DNA from: Cephalopachus bancanus
Taxonomy: Eukaryota; Chordata; Mammalia; Primates; Tarsiidae
Direction of reading: 5' to 3'
DNA length: 64,000 bases
Assembly (NCBI GenBank): GCA_027257055.1
Contig: JAPVLO010000073.1
Span: 4,764,501 to 4,828,500 of the forward strand
Shown here piece after piece: positions 48,254 through 59,519 of the stretch; position 1 is the stretch's first letter, and every line of letters begins with the position of its first letter. Under the pieces are notes generated by a model. It saw only the letters and a program-made list of their open reading frames with translations. It did not search any database and was not told the origin of the DNA. The translations under genes and the position numbers were made by a program.

Positions 48254-48487
48254 AGGAAAGAGAGAGGCAGAGACAGAGAGAAAACTCAAAACAAATGTCT
48301 TAATCCCATATATAACCTAATTGGAAAAGCATTATACCATCAAGTGTGCCGTATTCTGTTGGTCACACAGGCCAACCCAAGTAAATGTGGGAGGGAAAAA
48401 TGCAATGGTATGGAAATCAGAAGATGGGAATCATCAGGAAACCATCTTAGAGGCTGCCTACCTATCACAGCCCAACCTCTGGACCCC
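47940..48487 (+). mobile_element. Ancient repeat ('attgctgtgtaacaa' type) with GA expansion
   Basis: It is diverged at its start but ends clearly: tattctgttggtcacacagg, then catcttagaggctgcctacc. It is the same type and strand as 38.44 kb. A (GA)n tract at 48201-48250 lies within it. The open frames across the tract, alternating Arg and Glu, are artefacts. Confidence 0.65.
48201..48250. repeat. (GA)n microsatellite
   Basis: About 25 GA units, followed by an imperfect purine stretch to 48290. Confidence 0.96.
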
Positions 48488-48669
48488 AGAGACTCATGTT
48501 CTTGCCATACCTAATCAGTTCCAAATGTGAAAGTTGTAGTGAATTCTTAAAAGCAATTTAAGGATTGTTTGAGGTATATTTCAGATTACCAAGTCAGATT
48601 AAGAGTGGATAACTTACAAGAAACATATTTTGAAATACGACTCCAACTGAATACTGGCTGTGAGACCAC

Positions 48670-49175
48670 TGCTCTAAATCCAGATGGCATTTTATATAAT
48701 CAGCAGATATTTCTTAAGATACTATTATATGCAAAATTGTAGGAAACACCTTGATGAACAACATACATTCCCTGATTCCTACAGGTAGCAGAAGAATGAG
48801 ACCAATGATCACATATCTGTAACATCAGATTTGATATAATGTGGTATGAGACTATGCAGGAAAAGTCATGGACTAGCTAAAAATGGAAGCAAAAAACAAG
48901 AAAAGTATAACGGAAGAGGTAGAAATTTAAATGTGCTTTAAAAGATGGGGAATGGGAAAGAAGCAACAAGATGAATATTGACAAAAATGTGGGCAACTAA
49001 GTATAAGGCATGTAATTCAAGGCATACATAGCAGAGTAAAGAGAAAAGGATGGATATTTGAGTTTTATCATGTTCTGGACAGTATTAAATATCAGGTTAG
49101 GCTTTATTAGTCTGATGCTTTTAGCCAGCTTGAAACAATGGGTGAATTTTGAGCAAGGGGGAATAGTCTGTTGGG
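48670..49175 (+). mobile_element. Ancient mammalian repeat, family not named
   Basis: The phrases atttcttaagatactattat, then acatacattccctgattcct, gtggtatgagactatgcagg and ctttattagtctgatgctt, follow the order of the old repeat seen at 15.1, 22.0 and 23.0 kb. It is highly diverged. Confidence 0.45.
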
Positions 49176-49289
49176 AGTTACACTGTAAGCAGACTAAGAA
49201 TAAAATTTTACAATTAGTAACAATATTTATTTTCTAGTAAATATAACATAATTATAAACATTTAAAGTAATATATTACATAAATTTTAA

Positions 49290-49466
49290 ATTAAGAAGTT
49301 TAACATGAGGTGACAGGCAGACCCTGGAGTGGCCCCCATGTCCATCCCCTATATAATTCTCTACCTCTGAGTATAGGGAGCATTTGTGACTTGTTTCTGG
49401 CCAACAGCATATGGCAAAGTTATGGAATCTCACTTCAATGATTACATTATCACACATACCCATATT

Positions 49467-49514
<48 letters not shown>

Positions 49515-49875
49515 CTTGCTAGCATGCAGCGTAGACTTCCCTGTTGCCATTAAAAAAGAAAGCTGCTATGCTGGGAACTTTGTACAGAGAGTGCGCTACA
49601 TGGTTGGAAATTGTAAGTGACCTTTAGGAGCTGAAGATCTCAGTGCTACAATTACAGTGAACTGAATTCATCCAAAAACCAATGAGTTTGGAAGAAGATG
49701 TGGAGCTCCAAATGTAAATGCAACCTAAGGCGACATTTTGATTAAAGCTTTTAAGTCCCTGAGCTAAGTTGTGCCTGTACTCCTGATCCATGGAAACTGT
49801 GGGATAATAAATGTATGTTCTTTTAAGAGTCTAAACTTATGTAATTTGTCACAGAACAACAGAATACTAGTATAC
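49290..49875 (+). mobile_element. MaLR LTR (MLT1 type)
   Basis: It contains ctctacctctgagtataggg, ttctggccaacagcatatgg, tcttgctagcatgcagcg, actcctgatccatggaaact and gggataataaatgtatgttc, in MLT1 order, ending near gtaatttgtcacagaacaac. A (AC)n tract at 49470-49513 has expanded inside it. A second MaLR LTR follows at once. Confidence 0.85.
49470..49513. repeat. (AC)n microsatellite in an LTR
   Basis: About 22 AC units inside the MLT1 LTR. Confidence 0.96.
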
Positions 49876-49911
49876 ACAGTAACCAAAACACAGAGAGCAC
49901 AGTTACATATT

Positions 49912-50275
49912 GCAATTGATTGAATGTTTGTGTTGCCCTAAAATTCATATGCTGAAATCCTAACTTCTGATATGATGGTAACAGAAGGTGGGGCCTTTGG
50001 GAGGTAATTAGGCCAAGAGGGTGGAGCCCTCATGAATGGGATTAGGAACCTTACAAAAGGGACCCCAAAGTGTTCTCCCCTTCCTTCTCCTATGTGAGGC
50101 CACAATGACAAGTTGGCAGTCTATGACCTGGAAGAAGACTTGCCCTCATCAGAACCCACCCTGCTGGCTGGCACCTAATCTTGGACTTCCAGCCTCCATT
50201 ACTATGAAAAGTAAATTATCTATCCAGTCTATGGTACATTGTTACAGCAGCTTAAAATATTTAAAACACAGAATT
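49912..50275 (+). mobile_element. MaLR LTR (MLT1/MST type), near full length
   Basis: It has the full order gattgaatgtttgtgttgcc, aattcatatgctgaaatcct, gtggggcctttgggaggtaa, ggtggagccctcatgaatgg, and the end cagtctatggtacattgtta then cagcagctt. It is in the same strand as the LTR 40 bp upstream but of a different, younger-looking MaLR type. Confidence 0.88.
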
Positions 50276-50399
50276 AACTGATTTTTAGCATTTCTTATAA
50301 GACTCATGATTGGACAAAGTTTAGAACATAATACAGGCTACTTGCCAGAATGATGCACTCAATTCCTGAAATGAGTATTACAGAAAAAAATAGCACTAA

Positions 50400-50580
50400 A
50401 TTTGTTTAATGTTCACCAAGCCCTTTATGCACATTCATTCATTTAGTTTTCAAAGAAACTACCAGATAGGTACCATTATATCTACTCTCTATATTGAAAA
50501 AATAAGAGTTAGAGAGCTTATATGAATGTCACAAGGCTTCACATATGGTAGGTTTGTTTTGGAACCATCACTTATACCCA
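50400..50580 (-). mobile_element. MIR, part split by an Alu
   Basis: The phrases ttcaccaagccctttatgca and aaataagagttagagagctt are the reverse complement of the MIR 3' and core parts. It resumes at 50881-50925 after the Alu with acagcttcactctctag. Confidence 0.78.
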
Positions 50581-50880
50581 GACAATCTGATTTTTTTTTT
50601 TTTGAGTTGGAGTCTCACTCTGTCGCCCAGACTGAAGTGCAGTGGCTGCTCCCAGCCACCGCAGCCTTGACCTGCTGACTCCAACGATCCTTCTGCCTCA
50701 GCCTTCCGAGTAGCTGGAATTACAGGCGTGCGCTACCACGCCCGGCTAATTGTAGAGATGAGGTCTCGCCAAGTTGCCCAGGTGGGTCTCGAACCCACAG
50801 GCTCAGGCAATCTACTCATCTCAGCATCCCAAGGCGCGGGATTACAGGCTGAGCCACTGAGCCCGGCTGACAACTGATTT
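50581..50880 (-). mobile_element. Young Alu inserted in a MIR
   Basis: A minus-strand Alu at about 50591-50868 has flanks gacaatctgattt and gacaactgattt that match except for a one-base indel. It retains ccaagttgccc. The middle linker is short (gctaattgtagag), with a deletion of the usual T-rich segment. Confidence 0.9.
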
Positions 50881-50925
50881 CTGAGCTTGCATTCTCAACA
50901 GCTTCACTCTCTAGTCTCTCTATAA

Positions 50926-51489
50926 GCAGCCCTCCTCACTCTGCTACTTTTTGCCAAGGAATGTCAATATGCTATGTGTATGAATTGCTGACCCATTCCT
51001 CCCTCAGCCAAACCAACTTCCTGCATAGTTCATTTACTTTTTAATAATTTGAAATGTAGAGCAAATATTTTTTCATGTATGATGTCTCATCTTTAATAAG
51101 TGTTTATGAAATTTATAGCACTTTTTATAAGTATGCGAATGAAATGTATTTCTTCTTCATTGAAATACCTAAAACATTATTTTATTTAACATTCTTTCAG
51201 TGGAAACCCTGAAAATAACGGCGAATATCGTGAAGTAAAACATATATACACACGCCCAAATACCCATTTATCCATATACACAAATACTCTGAGTTGTAAG
51301 TTGTATGAAACAACATTTTAGTTGTAGTTTAGAAGTATTTTTTAGGGAGAGATAAAATAGGGATAAAAACTAAACAAAATGTTTGAAAATAGGAACTTCA
51401 ACCAAGTATTCACTTTAGGGATTTTCTTGGGGAAAGGGAGCAGAAGGAAGAAAAGGGGATTTTAAAATAGTGTTTCTTGAAAATAAATA
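50926..51489. other. Non-coding stretch
   Basis: No gene or clear repeat is seen. Confidence 0.5.
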
Positions 51490-51660
51490 TATACTAAATG
51501 ATAAATCTTCACAATAATCCAATAAACAGATATATCTGCCTCTAATTTTACTATTTGAAAACTGAGGTGCAAAGATTTACAGAATTTAACAAAGGTTGAC
51601 AAAAAAACCTAATAAATCCATATCAACCTGACTCAAAACGCTTTGCTTCTCCAACATTTT
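51490..51660 (-). mobile_element. MIR fragment
   Basis: The phrase atttgaaaactgaggtgcaa with agatttacagaatttaacaa is the reverse complement of the MIR core; the neighbouring cttcacaataatccaataaa belongs to its 3' half. Confidence 0.78.
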
Positions 51661-52250
51661 ATTCTTCCCTTATGATCATACTCCTACCTCGAGAGTTCAA
51701 AATTCTATACATTTCCAAGAAAAATGCTTTTTCAGAATGCACTTTCCCATTAAGATGAACCTTTGGCATAATGCTTATGTATTATTTATACCAATATGTG
51801 GTTAGTATTTATTTAAAAATATAAAACCCTTACACTATTAGCATACAACTACCAAAGTCTATATGGCAAGTTCTAGAGCAGTTCTGAGGACTAACTTCAA
51901 ATGCAATGATGTTCTCTGGAAAGAAGATTCCCTACTAAAAGAACAGTTTCTTTCATGATTCCTTGATGTTCATTGTCAGGTAATTCCTGCTTATTATAAA
52001 CCTAAGTGACTTCTGCTGTTATACAAATAAATGTCCTGTTAGTCCAAAAATAAAAACCTAAATATCAAAAGGTCTTATAAAAATAAATTATATGAATATA
52101 ACCATTATCTAGAATAAACATACTAACACCCCCCACATAATATTGGGTTTTAGCAGATATGTGTTTTAATAACATGTAATTGTTTACAATTAACTGTAAA
52201 ATCCCAAAAAGCTATATTATTGTTTCCAAATACTTATAACTCTTTATTTT
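51661..52250. other. AT-rich non-coding stretch
   Basis: No gene or clear repeat is seen. Confidence 0.5.
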
Positions 52251-52254
52251 TCAA

Positions 52255-52390
52255 TTCCTCCACTTACCAAAAAAGAATAATGTCAACCTTACTTATATCA
52301 TAAGGTTATTGAAGTGTAAAATTAAGTAAAAGACTACCAGAGTGCTTTGAAAATCTTAAATGCTAGATAAATGTAGAATCGTTTTAGTTG
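52255..52390 (+). mobile_element. MIR fragment
   Basis: The phrases tatcataaggttattgaagt and gagtgctttgaaaatcttaa with gctagataaatg follow the 3' half of a plus-strand MIR. Confidence 0.65.
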
Positions 52391-54243
52391 TTTATCTGGT
52401 AAAATGATAAAGTTGGTAAAACAAACCAACAAAATCCATAGGTAAAATAGAAGATAAAATACTGGGAAATATTTACTGTATAATTAAAGAATATTGACTT
52501 AAATCTCTCAGGGATGTTATGGAGTGTGTATCTTGTTAAAATTTTAGAAATTGGTAGAGAAATTTAGACAGAACGTGAGGATCCTGAGGCTCTCCCACTC
52601 TCATGGTGAACACGTGATGAAGAAATCTGAAGAACTTGAGCCAGAACGTCAAGTTTCCCTTCCCTTTCAAGGTAAAGATCAGGTAAAGAAATGATATAAA
52701 CTAGTAGAAAGCTTATATACAAGCTCCTTCCCAAAACTCTCTTTCGGGTTTCTTTTTAATTATAATTATATTATCATAGATTTAGACAGCTATGACAAAC
52801 TGTTAGATATTATAGTTCAACAATGAAACTGAAGAACTGATTTTACATAAATATCATATATTAAGAAGCTTTATATGCTAATACTGTAATTATCAAGGAA
52901 AATTACCATGAGATTTAAAGATGTATTACATTTTTTAAAAAACATGATTTCTAAACAGCTGACTTACTGGATCTCAAAAACTTTAAAAAAAGAAAGATCA
53001 AATTTTTAAGGAAAAAATAATTACTAGTATGATATTTTCATTATTTTTTCAACACTTCCAGATCCCTCAAAATCCTCAATGTCAATTGAATTTTTAAAAA
53101 GTAATAACAAGACCAGCACAATAAAAGATCAGCAAAATGATAACAAAATAATCCAAGTGTTTTTCTTGCCAAATGATTTATTTCCAACATTTCAAAGCCA
53201 AATTAATATTCTTCACAAATGTATGCTAATTTTTTTTTAAAAATGAGACTAAGTTTAATAGAAAGAGACAGAACAGGAAGGAATGAAATGGGAAGCCCAA
53301 TTGCATGGACAGTGGAAAATATGTTTATTGCCATACTTGACATGTCTCTGTAATCCACTGAAAACATTTTTAAACTTTGGGTAAATAAATTTGACCAAAA
53401 CAATTTAAGAATAAGATAAACATGAGGAAAAAAAATAGGTAAATGTAGGATCATTTGCACAATGAGCAAAAGAGTATTTTTAGCAAAAGGACACTTACCT
53501 ATTTCTTCCAGATCTTTTAAAAGACTTTCAAATCAACCTTGTAATGGAGTGCTAGTAAAATTCAATCCCAGCATCACATTAGAGTAGCCCTGTTAATAGA
53601 GACAAATAATTGTCACTGTTTAGGAAATTAAATTTGAATTTATGTCACAATTAGTCCAATGAATTCATAAAGCATAAAGCATTCATCCTTAAAAAGGAGA
53701 ATTGTTAATGTATTCATTACTTTGTGAATCTACAAATATGCATGAAAATGTTTTTTCTACATTTTAATTTAGAGAGCTTTAAATGCATTGTTTGGTACAA
53801 TGCAAAGACCACTGAGACAACATAAGACGTATTTCCAAGAGATGCAGATACTATTTCCCACTATTACATTGACTTGGAAGGTTTAGACTTTTTGATGATT
53901 ACATTTTATAATTTATAGAATAAATTATTTGTGTCTCAAAGTTCCTAACTGAAAACATGACTGATTTCAATTGCCTCTTCAACACATACTTAAGGAGCTT
54001 TGCAGGCCTTTCCACAATTAACAAATTGGTAGTAAGCATTTACTTATAATCACAATGTAAGGGTTATTACTTTAATGATTTGAATTTGTATTTCCCAGAT
54101 GCATTTCCTATTTAATCATTCCCTTTTTTCTAGTCTCTCCTTTCTTCAGTATGAAAGATTTATCTCATACCTTTCTTAGACTAGGATACGTCAAGTGTAC
54201 TGAAGATTCAATAAAATTATAGTGCTTAAAAGTGCATAGATAT
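52391..54243. other. AT-rich non-coding block
   Basis: About 1.85 kb with no gene or clear interspersed repeat. Confidence 0.5.
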
Positions 54244-54395
54244 TAAATGGGCTTTTTTCAGATTAGAAAATATAGTTTATTTAGAAAGTAAATTTGAGGG
54301 AGAAAGAGGAGATTCACCTCCTTGAGTAGGGAAGGGGCCAAAGCCAGGAAACATGGCCACGGCAATAGTTCAAAGAGTACATGGCCAAGTAAATG
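54244..54395 (-). mobile_element. Short A-tailed copy of the ERV1 LTR 3' end
   Basis: On the minus strand it covers about 130 bp of the same LTR end as 36.62-36.76 kb (rc of gattcacctccttgagtagg and aaagccaggaaacatgg). It ends just past the AATAAA signal and is followed by an A-run (plus-strand ttttttca at 54253-54260). Short flanks taaatg at 54244-54249 and 54390-54395 could be a target duplication, though six bases is weak. Confidence 0.7.
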
Positions 54396-55339
54396 AGTTT
54401 TGATTCACACAACACTGCTTGGCTAATAGTGACTACATAGAAAGCTATACGAAGACTAAATCTGCATCTGCAGGCTGTGTGTTCAATTAGCAATATCTGC
54501 TATAGGTATTGAAAGAGATGAATGGCATCATATACCATCTTTGTTGAGCATTTAGATATTTCAGTAATTTTATTTAAATCATTTCCAAATGCTTTAGACC
54601 TAAATAACCCTTTCTTCCAATTTTAACTTTAGTGAGGGCCCAAATATTAACATAAAAATAAACTATTTTGGTTGAATCACAGCTCCAAATCCTCAGCACC
54701 ACCATGACTCACTTCCCCAAGTTACTCTGGCATTCCACAAAGCCTTAGGTATTCTCCAGAACATCATTTGAAACCATTGTTTAGTTAATGATAAGTATTA
54801 TGGTAACTTGAAGTCATAGATATTAAGGTAATTCAAACTCCTGCTGTTCATAACCTGCATTCTTTCTCTATTCCTTTTGTTGTCTACATTGCTTTTAATG
54901 ATGAAATGTTGCATAATAGCAACACTTGATTTTCTTTGCATTACCCTTCTTCCATAATTATTTTCTGCCTGCTCTATGCCACCAAAGGAAGTAGATTTCT
55001 TATTAAAATGTAGAAGTCTAAATCATTTCCTAAATTCATATTGACTTATTTTTACTTTCCCGTATTCATAGGAAACTTCTTTTAGTTTTTCCAAAATCAG
55101 TATATAAATTCTAACTTTTCAAAGAAAATCACTAACTTACTTTAAAAGCATATGTTATAAAACATCTATTACTATCAAAGCAATATTCAAAACTAAAGGG
55201 CAATAAAAGAAAATCTATTCTTCAAAATATTAAGATATACTACAAGCCAGGTAGAGTTACAGGAAGGAAGAGTTGATAAATAAAACCATGTATATATGAG
55301 AGCTTTAAATATGATTAAGTTAACATCACAAAGCAAAAG
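54396..55339. other. AT-rich non-coding stretch
   Basis: No gene or clear repeat is seen. Confidence 0.5.
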
Positions 55340-55683
55340 AAAGAGTTGATGCTGACTTGTATAGGGGGAAATTGTCTCATGATATAGCAAAAAATAAAAT
55401 TGGCTTCTTATCACACCATATACAAATTTGGATTCCAGAGAGATTAGAGTTAAATGTAAACTTTACCCTTTCCAAGACCATTAGAAGAAAAATTAGGCAA
55501 TTATTTTTGAGACCAAGAAGTAAAAAACTTTCCAAAAAGAGACTTAAAAAGCATATGTCATAAGACATAAAATTGATGAATTCATCTAAATCAAAATAAA
55601 ATTTTTTCAGTAAAGGAAACCACAGATACATTTTACAGGTAAACTAAGAGAAGAAACTAAAACCAATGAGGAATTAATACTAG

Positions 55684-55800
55684 AATATATATCCATAGGA
55701 GGCCCTCCTCCCCTACCTTGGGAAGGTAAATCTCCTCTCTAATTTACTTTCTAAATAAACTATATTTTCCAATCTCAAAAAATAAAAACAAAAATATATA
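55684..55800 (+). mobile_element. Short A-tailed copy of the ERV1 LTR 3' end inside the L1
   Basis: From about 55697 to 55777 it matches the LTR end at 36.62 kb in the opposite orientation, including AATAAA at about 55754. It ends ccaatctca and is followed by an A-rich tail (aaaaaataaaaacaaaa). The flanks aatatata at 55684-55691 and 55793-55800 fit a short target duplication. Structure suggests retroposition of a polyadenylated transcript end. Confidence 0.72.
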
Positions 55801-56010
55801 CTCAGAGGAAACTAATAGAAAAATGAGCAAAAAACCCTGAAAAGGCAGTTTTCAGAAGGAGCCCATATAGTATAGTATAAAATTCACAAAATCACTAATA
55901 ATCAGAAAGATGCAAACTAAACGCCAATGGGATACCACTTTATGTCATCAAAAGAGCATGAATTCCACCTGGTATTGACAAGAATATTGAAAAATGAGAA
56001 CTATTTGCAA

Positions 56011-56528
56011 AATTTTTTGCTTTTATTCTTTAAAGCAATTTGGAAGACCTAACATGTTTATGCTCTTTATGGATGCAAAACACTCTGCACATTTCTATTG
56101 TAGTATATTGCACTTCAATTTTATTTCACTTTCTTGTTTACATACTTTTCTCTGCCACAAGTTTCTCCAATGTCATTACTCAAAACTTGTGCCAAAATTA
56201 ATACATCAAGAAATAGCAGTAAGCCTATATTTAGCAATGCGGGTGTAAGTATCAGAAATGTGTTGCCTCTATGTAGCTAGACTCGGTAGTGGAAAATACA
56301 AGGCAGACGGCTGCTATTTTTCATTATAATAAGCCCTATGTTCTATTTTATTTTTTTAGCCCTGTGCATGTATTTCTTGATAAAAGTCAAATACCAAAAA
56401 AAGAAGCAAAAAGTTAATTTAAAAAATAAACAAAGAACATATCACCACTGCAACATACAGGTTTTATTTAAATAAGCATATATTTTAATAGCTCAAAATT
56501 CAATAAAGAGAAAAATAAAAATAAAACG
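56011..56528. other. Unassigned insert within the old L1
   Basis: Co-linear L1 sequence stops near 56010 and resumes near 56530. The intervening 500 bp, including gtgttgcctctatgtagcta and aaggcagacggctgctattt, is not L1 as far as I can tell. I do not recognise it. Confidence 0.5.
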
Positions 56529-57429
56529 TGACTATTGGTGGGAATGTAAATAAGCACAGTCATTTTGAGAAAAAGTATGATGGTTTCTTAAAAAAATTAA
56601 AAATAGAATTACCATATGATCCAGCCATCCCACTTCTAGGTATGTATCTGTACTCCCACGTTCTTTCAACACTATTCACAATAGTCAAGCTATGGAAGCC
56701 CCATAAATATCCATCAGTGGATGAACAAAGAAAAGGTGGTATATAAACACAATAGAATACTATGCAACCTTAATAAAAAAGAAAATTCTGCCACTTAAGA
56801 CAATATGGATAGCGTTGGAGTACATTATGGTAAGTTAAATTAGCCAGACACATAAAGACAAATATGATAAGGTCTCACAATTATGTGAAATCCAAAATGT
56901 CAATGTCATAGAAACATAAGTAGAAAGGTGTGCTACCAGAGGTGGTGAAAGGAAGGGGAGGAGAAGGAATGGGGGCAGGAACGAGGTTTCAGTTTGACTG
57001 CAGGAATAAGTTTTAGTGATCTATTGCACTGCATGGTGACCACAGTTAATCTATTATACATCTCCATATTGCTAAAAGAATCAATTTTTAATGTTCTCAC
57101 CACAAAAAAGATAAGTTGTTGAGGTGATAAATATGTTAATTAGCTTGATTGAATCTTTCTATAACGTAAACATAGATCAAAACATCACACTGCACCTCAT
57201 AAATATATACATTTATTATCAATTAAGAATAATCTTCACAAATTAAATGTGTGATAGATTACTCATCACAAGATCATAGTGACCAAAACCAAATGATCAC
57301 TTAAGTATATATCAAAAACTCAAAAAAGGATAAGTCAATCGAAGAAAATAAGATAAACTGAAGGAGACAAAACCTGAGCCAGATAGGCTAAACTAGAATT
57401 ATCTTATATACACATATTCAGACATGCTA

Positions 57430-57620
57430 TTTGTTGCAACTATATGTCAGGCGCTATCCTTGCTTGGGACAAAACTACAACTCTGCTCTCATGGGGTGTG
57501 CAATATCATTAGGAACATATATGAGACAATTCTTTTCCACAATGTGCTGACAGACAAGATATACACAGGAGCAGAACCCAGCTGAAGCTAAGACAAAGAC
57601 TTCCTCAATGAAAGGGTCTC
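57430..57620 (+). mobile_element. Possible ancient repeat fragment
   Basis: The phrases tatgtcaggcgctatccttg and actctgctctcatggggtgt resemble the start of the old repeat type at 48.7 kb. Borders are unclear. Confidence 0.4.
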
Positions 57621-58725
57621 TGTGAAGTTCGCATTTAGAAACACTTCCTTTTCTAATTTCTTCTAGCCTCTTAAATTGGATTACAAATTTATTTAAGGTT
57701 TTCTGTGGTGAGTAGGAGAACATTTCTCACATTCTCAGAGAGTTTGACTTGTCTTCTTTAGGGAACTGTATTAGATAAAGTGAAAAATCACTAAGTGATT
57801 TAGTTTTGTTTAATTTTATTTTTTCTAGTATCTCATAGATAGAAAAGAAATTTAGTTTTCTAATGAGTTATTTAGAAACCCTTTGTTAATATTTTGTGCT
57901 CTTTTGTCTTCTAATTAACAAAAATGATGATACATCCTAAAAGAAATACTACCATTTAACTGTTTTTTAAACAATAAATTTTAAAATTGCATCATGTAAA
58001 GCCTAAGAGTAACACTAGTGTCTTTTGAATTCAACCGCAAAACAGCACAAGGCAAAATCCTTAGCCTGATAAATTTCACAAGTTGGAAGAACACATTAAA
58101 AATTCCAAGTACAGAAATATAAAAAATGTTACACAGGTCATAATGTGTAACTGATGTTCAAATGAAAATTACATTAACATTTTTAAAAAATGTTTAAAAT
58201 TGTATGGCACAGCCCTGAAAAATAATGGTGAGAACTAAGACTACTTTTATTTCAAAACAGGAGAAACTGTCTATTGGCTATGAAGGATGATAGCATACTA
58301 ACATACCAGTGAATGGAAAATAAACAACAAACTGCAGCAAGGCAACAAACTCACAAATTTAATTCATAAATTAATACCATATTTAACTGTTGGGTAATGG
58401 TGATGTACGCTAAGGAGATTTTTTTAAAAAAGTAATCATAGGCTTCTGAGGAATATGGTGGGTTTTTTTGGAAGGCAGATAGATATAATTCCTACCAAAA
58501 TTTACAAAAGGCTCAGAAGGCACTGTGAAGCAGACATTTTTAAATTTGTATTTGCGTGAGAGGAACATCTTATCACTATCATGTGTACAGATGTTACAAA
58601 GAGCAAAAAAAGGAAATAGCTAAAATTTGAAAAAAAGTTGGTCCTACAAAGACTAAATGTTGTGAAATTGCCACCAGAGATACAGAGTGCTCCACTATAA
58701 TTAGCATCCCAACTCTGATTCAAGC
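57621..58725. other. AT-rich non-coding stretch
   Basis: No gene or clear repeat is seen. Confidence 0.5.
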
Positions 58726-58835
58726 AACGTGAACTCCACAAGGGCATGGATGTTTGCCTGTTTAATGAGTCCCATGAACCTAGACTACCCCTGTCACGTA
58801 GCAGGCACTCAATAAATATTTGTTGAATTAATATA
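58726..58835 (+). mobile_element. L2 LINE 3' end
   Basis: The phrases gtgaactccacaagggcatg and tagcaggcactcaataaata, then tttgttgaatta, match the characteristic 3' end of the ancient L2 LINE on the plus strand. Confidence 0.85.
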
Positions 58836-59325
58836 TTAATCTGTAGACTAATAAACTTAGAACTGGATTGACATGGGAATTTAGAAGTGAAATTTTAGGT
58901 AGAATAGACAGTAGATCTAAGCCAGGACAGAGATAGTATACTTAAATAAGTAATCCAGTTCAAAAATCAACTCAGTGATTTTGTGAAGGAGGTAAGGTAT
59001 AGTAATATTAATTTTAACTAATCTACATGAAATTGATTACATGAGTTTGGTTCTCAAATTATCCTTTGGTGATCTTTGTAGAGTGCTAAGATAAAAAGAA
59101 ACTCTTCAGTATTGCTAAGAACGGGTACTTCAACTACCATTAAAAAACTGTCTATCTTTTTAGCCACAATGGGTAAATCACATAAGCATTATCTGTATCG
59201 AAAAAGGCCTATGTAAGTTTTATTATTGTTTGATTGACCTACCCTCAGTTAGTAGTGCCTGGATCTAAGTGGGGAATGATCCTTCAAGGCTCCACCACAT
59301 CTCAACCAAACCATTAAGGAGATGC
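58836..59325. other. Non-coding stretch
   Basis: No gene or clear repeat is seen left of the mariner. Confidence 0.45.
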
Positions 59326-59519
59326 GAGGTGAGGACACCGCCCCCCCCAAAAAAAACCAGCAACCAGGAATTATCTTTTGGATTGTGGGCCTCTTGTATA
59401 GTACAGGCTTCCCTGCTAGATGAGTGTTCTAGAAACTCATCAGAATCAGTGTGCCAACTAGCATTCTTGTGAGAGGTTGCCTTTGGCTTCAGTGATATTT
59501 ATTTTTTTTTATTTCAATG

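Larger units (their letters stand above)
55340..57240 (+). mobile_element. Old L1 with nested insertions
   Basis: Three co-linear pieces of an old L1 are visible: 55340-55690, 55800-56010 and 56530-57240. The last has the ORF2 C-terminal end, with short motifs such as IELPYDPAIPLLG at about 56600, and a 3' UTR with gcactgcatggtgaccacag and gaggtgataaatatgttaat. The first break is an LTR-end copy at 55.69 kb; the second is about 500 bp of unassigned sequence. Frames are broken by many stops. Confidence 0.78.

Noticed and set aside
1644..49513. TG, AC and GA tracts as a CRISPR-like or regulatory array
   Set aside because: They are simple dinucleotide repeats without unit-spacer structure.
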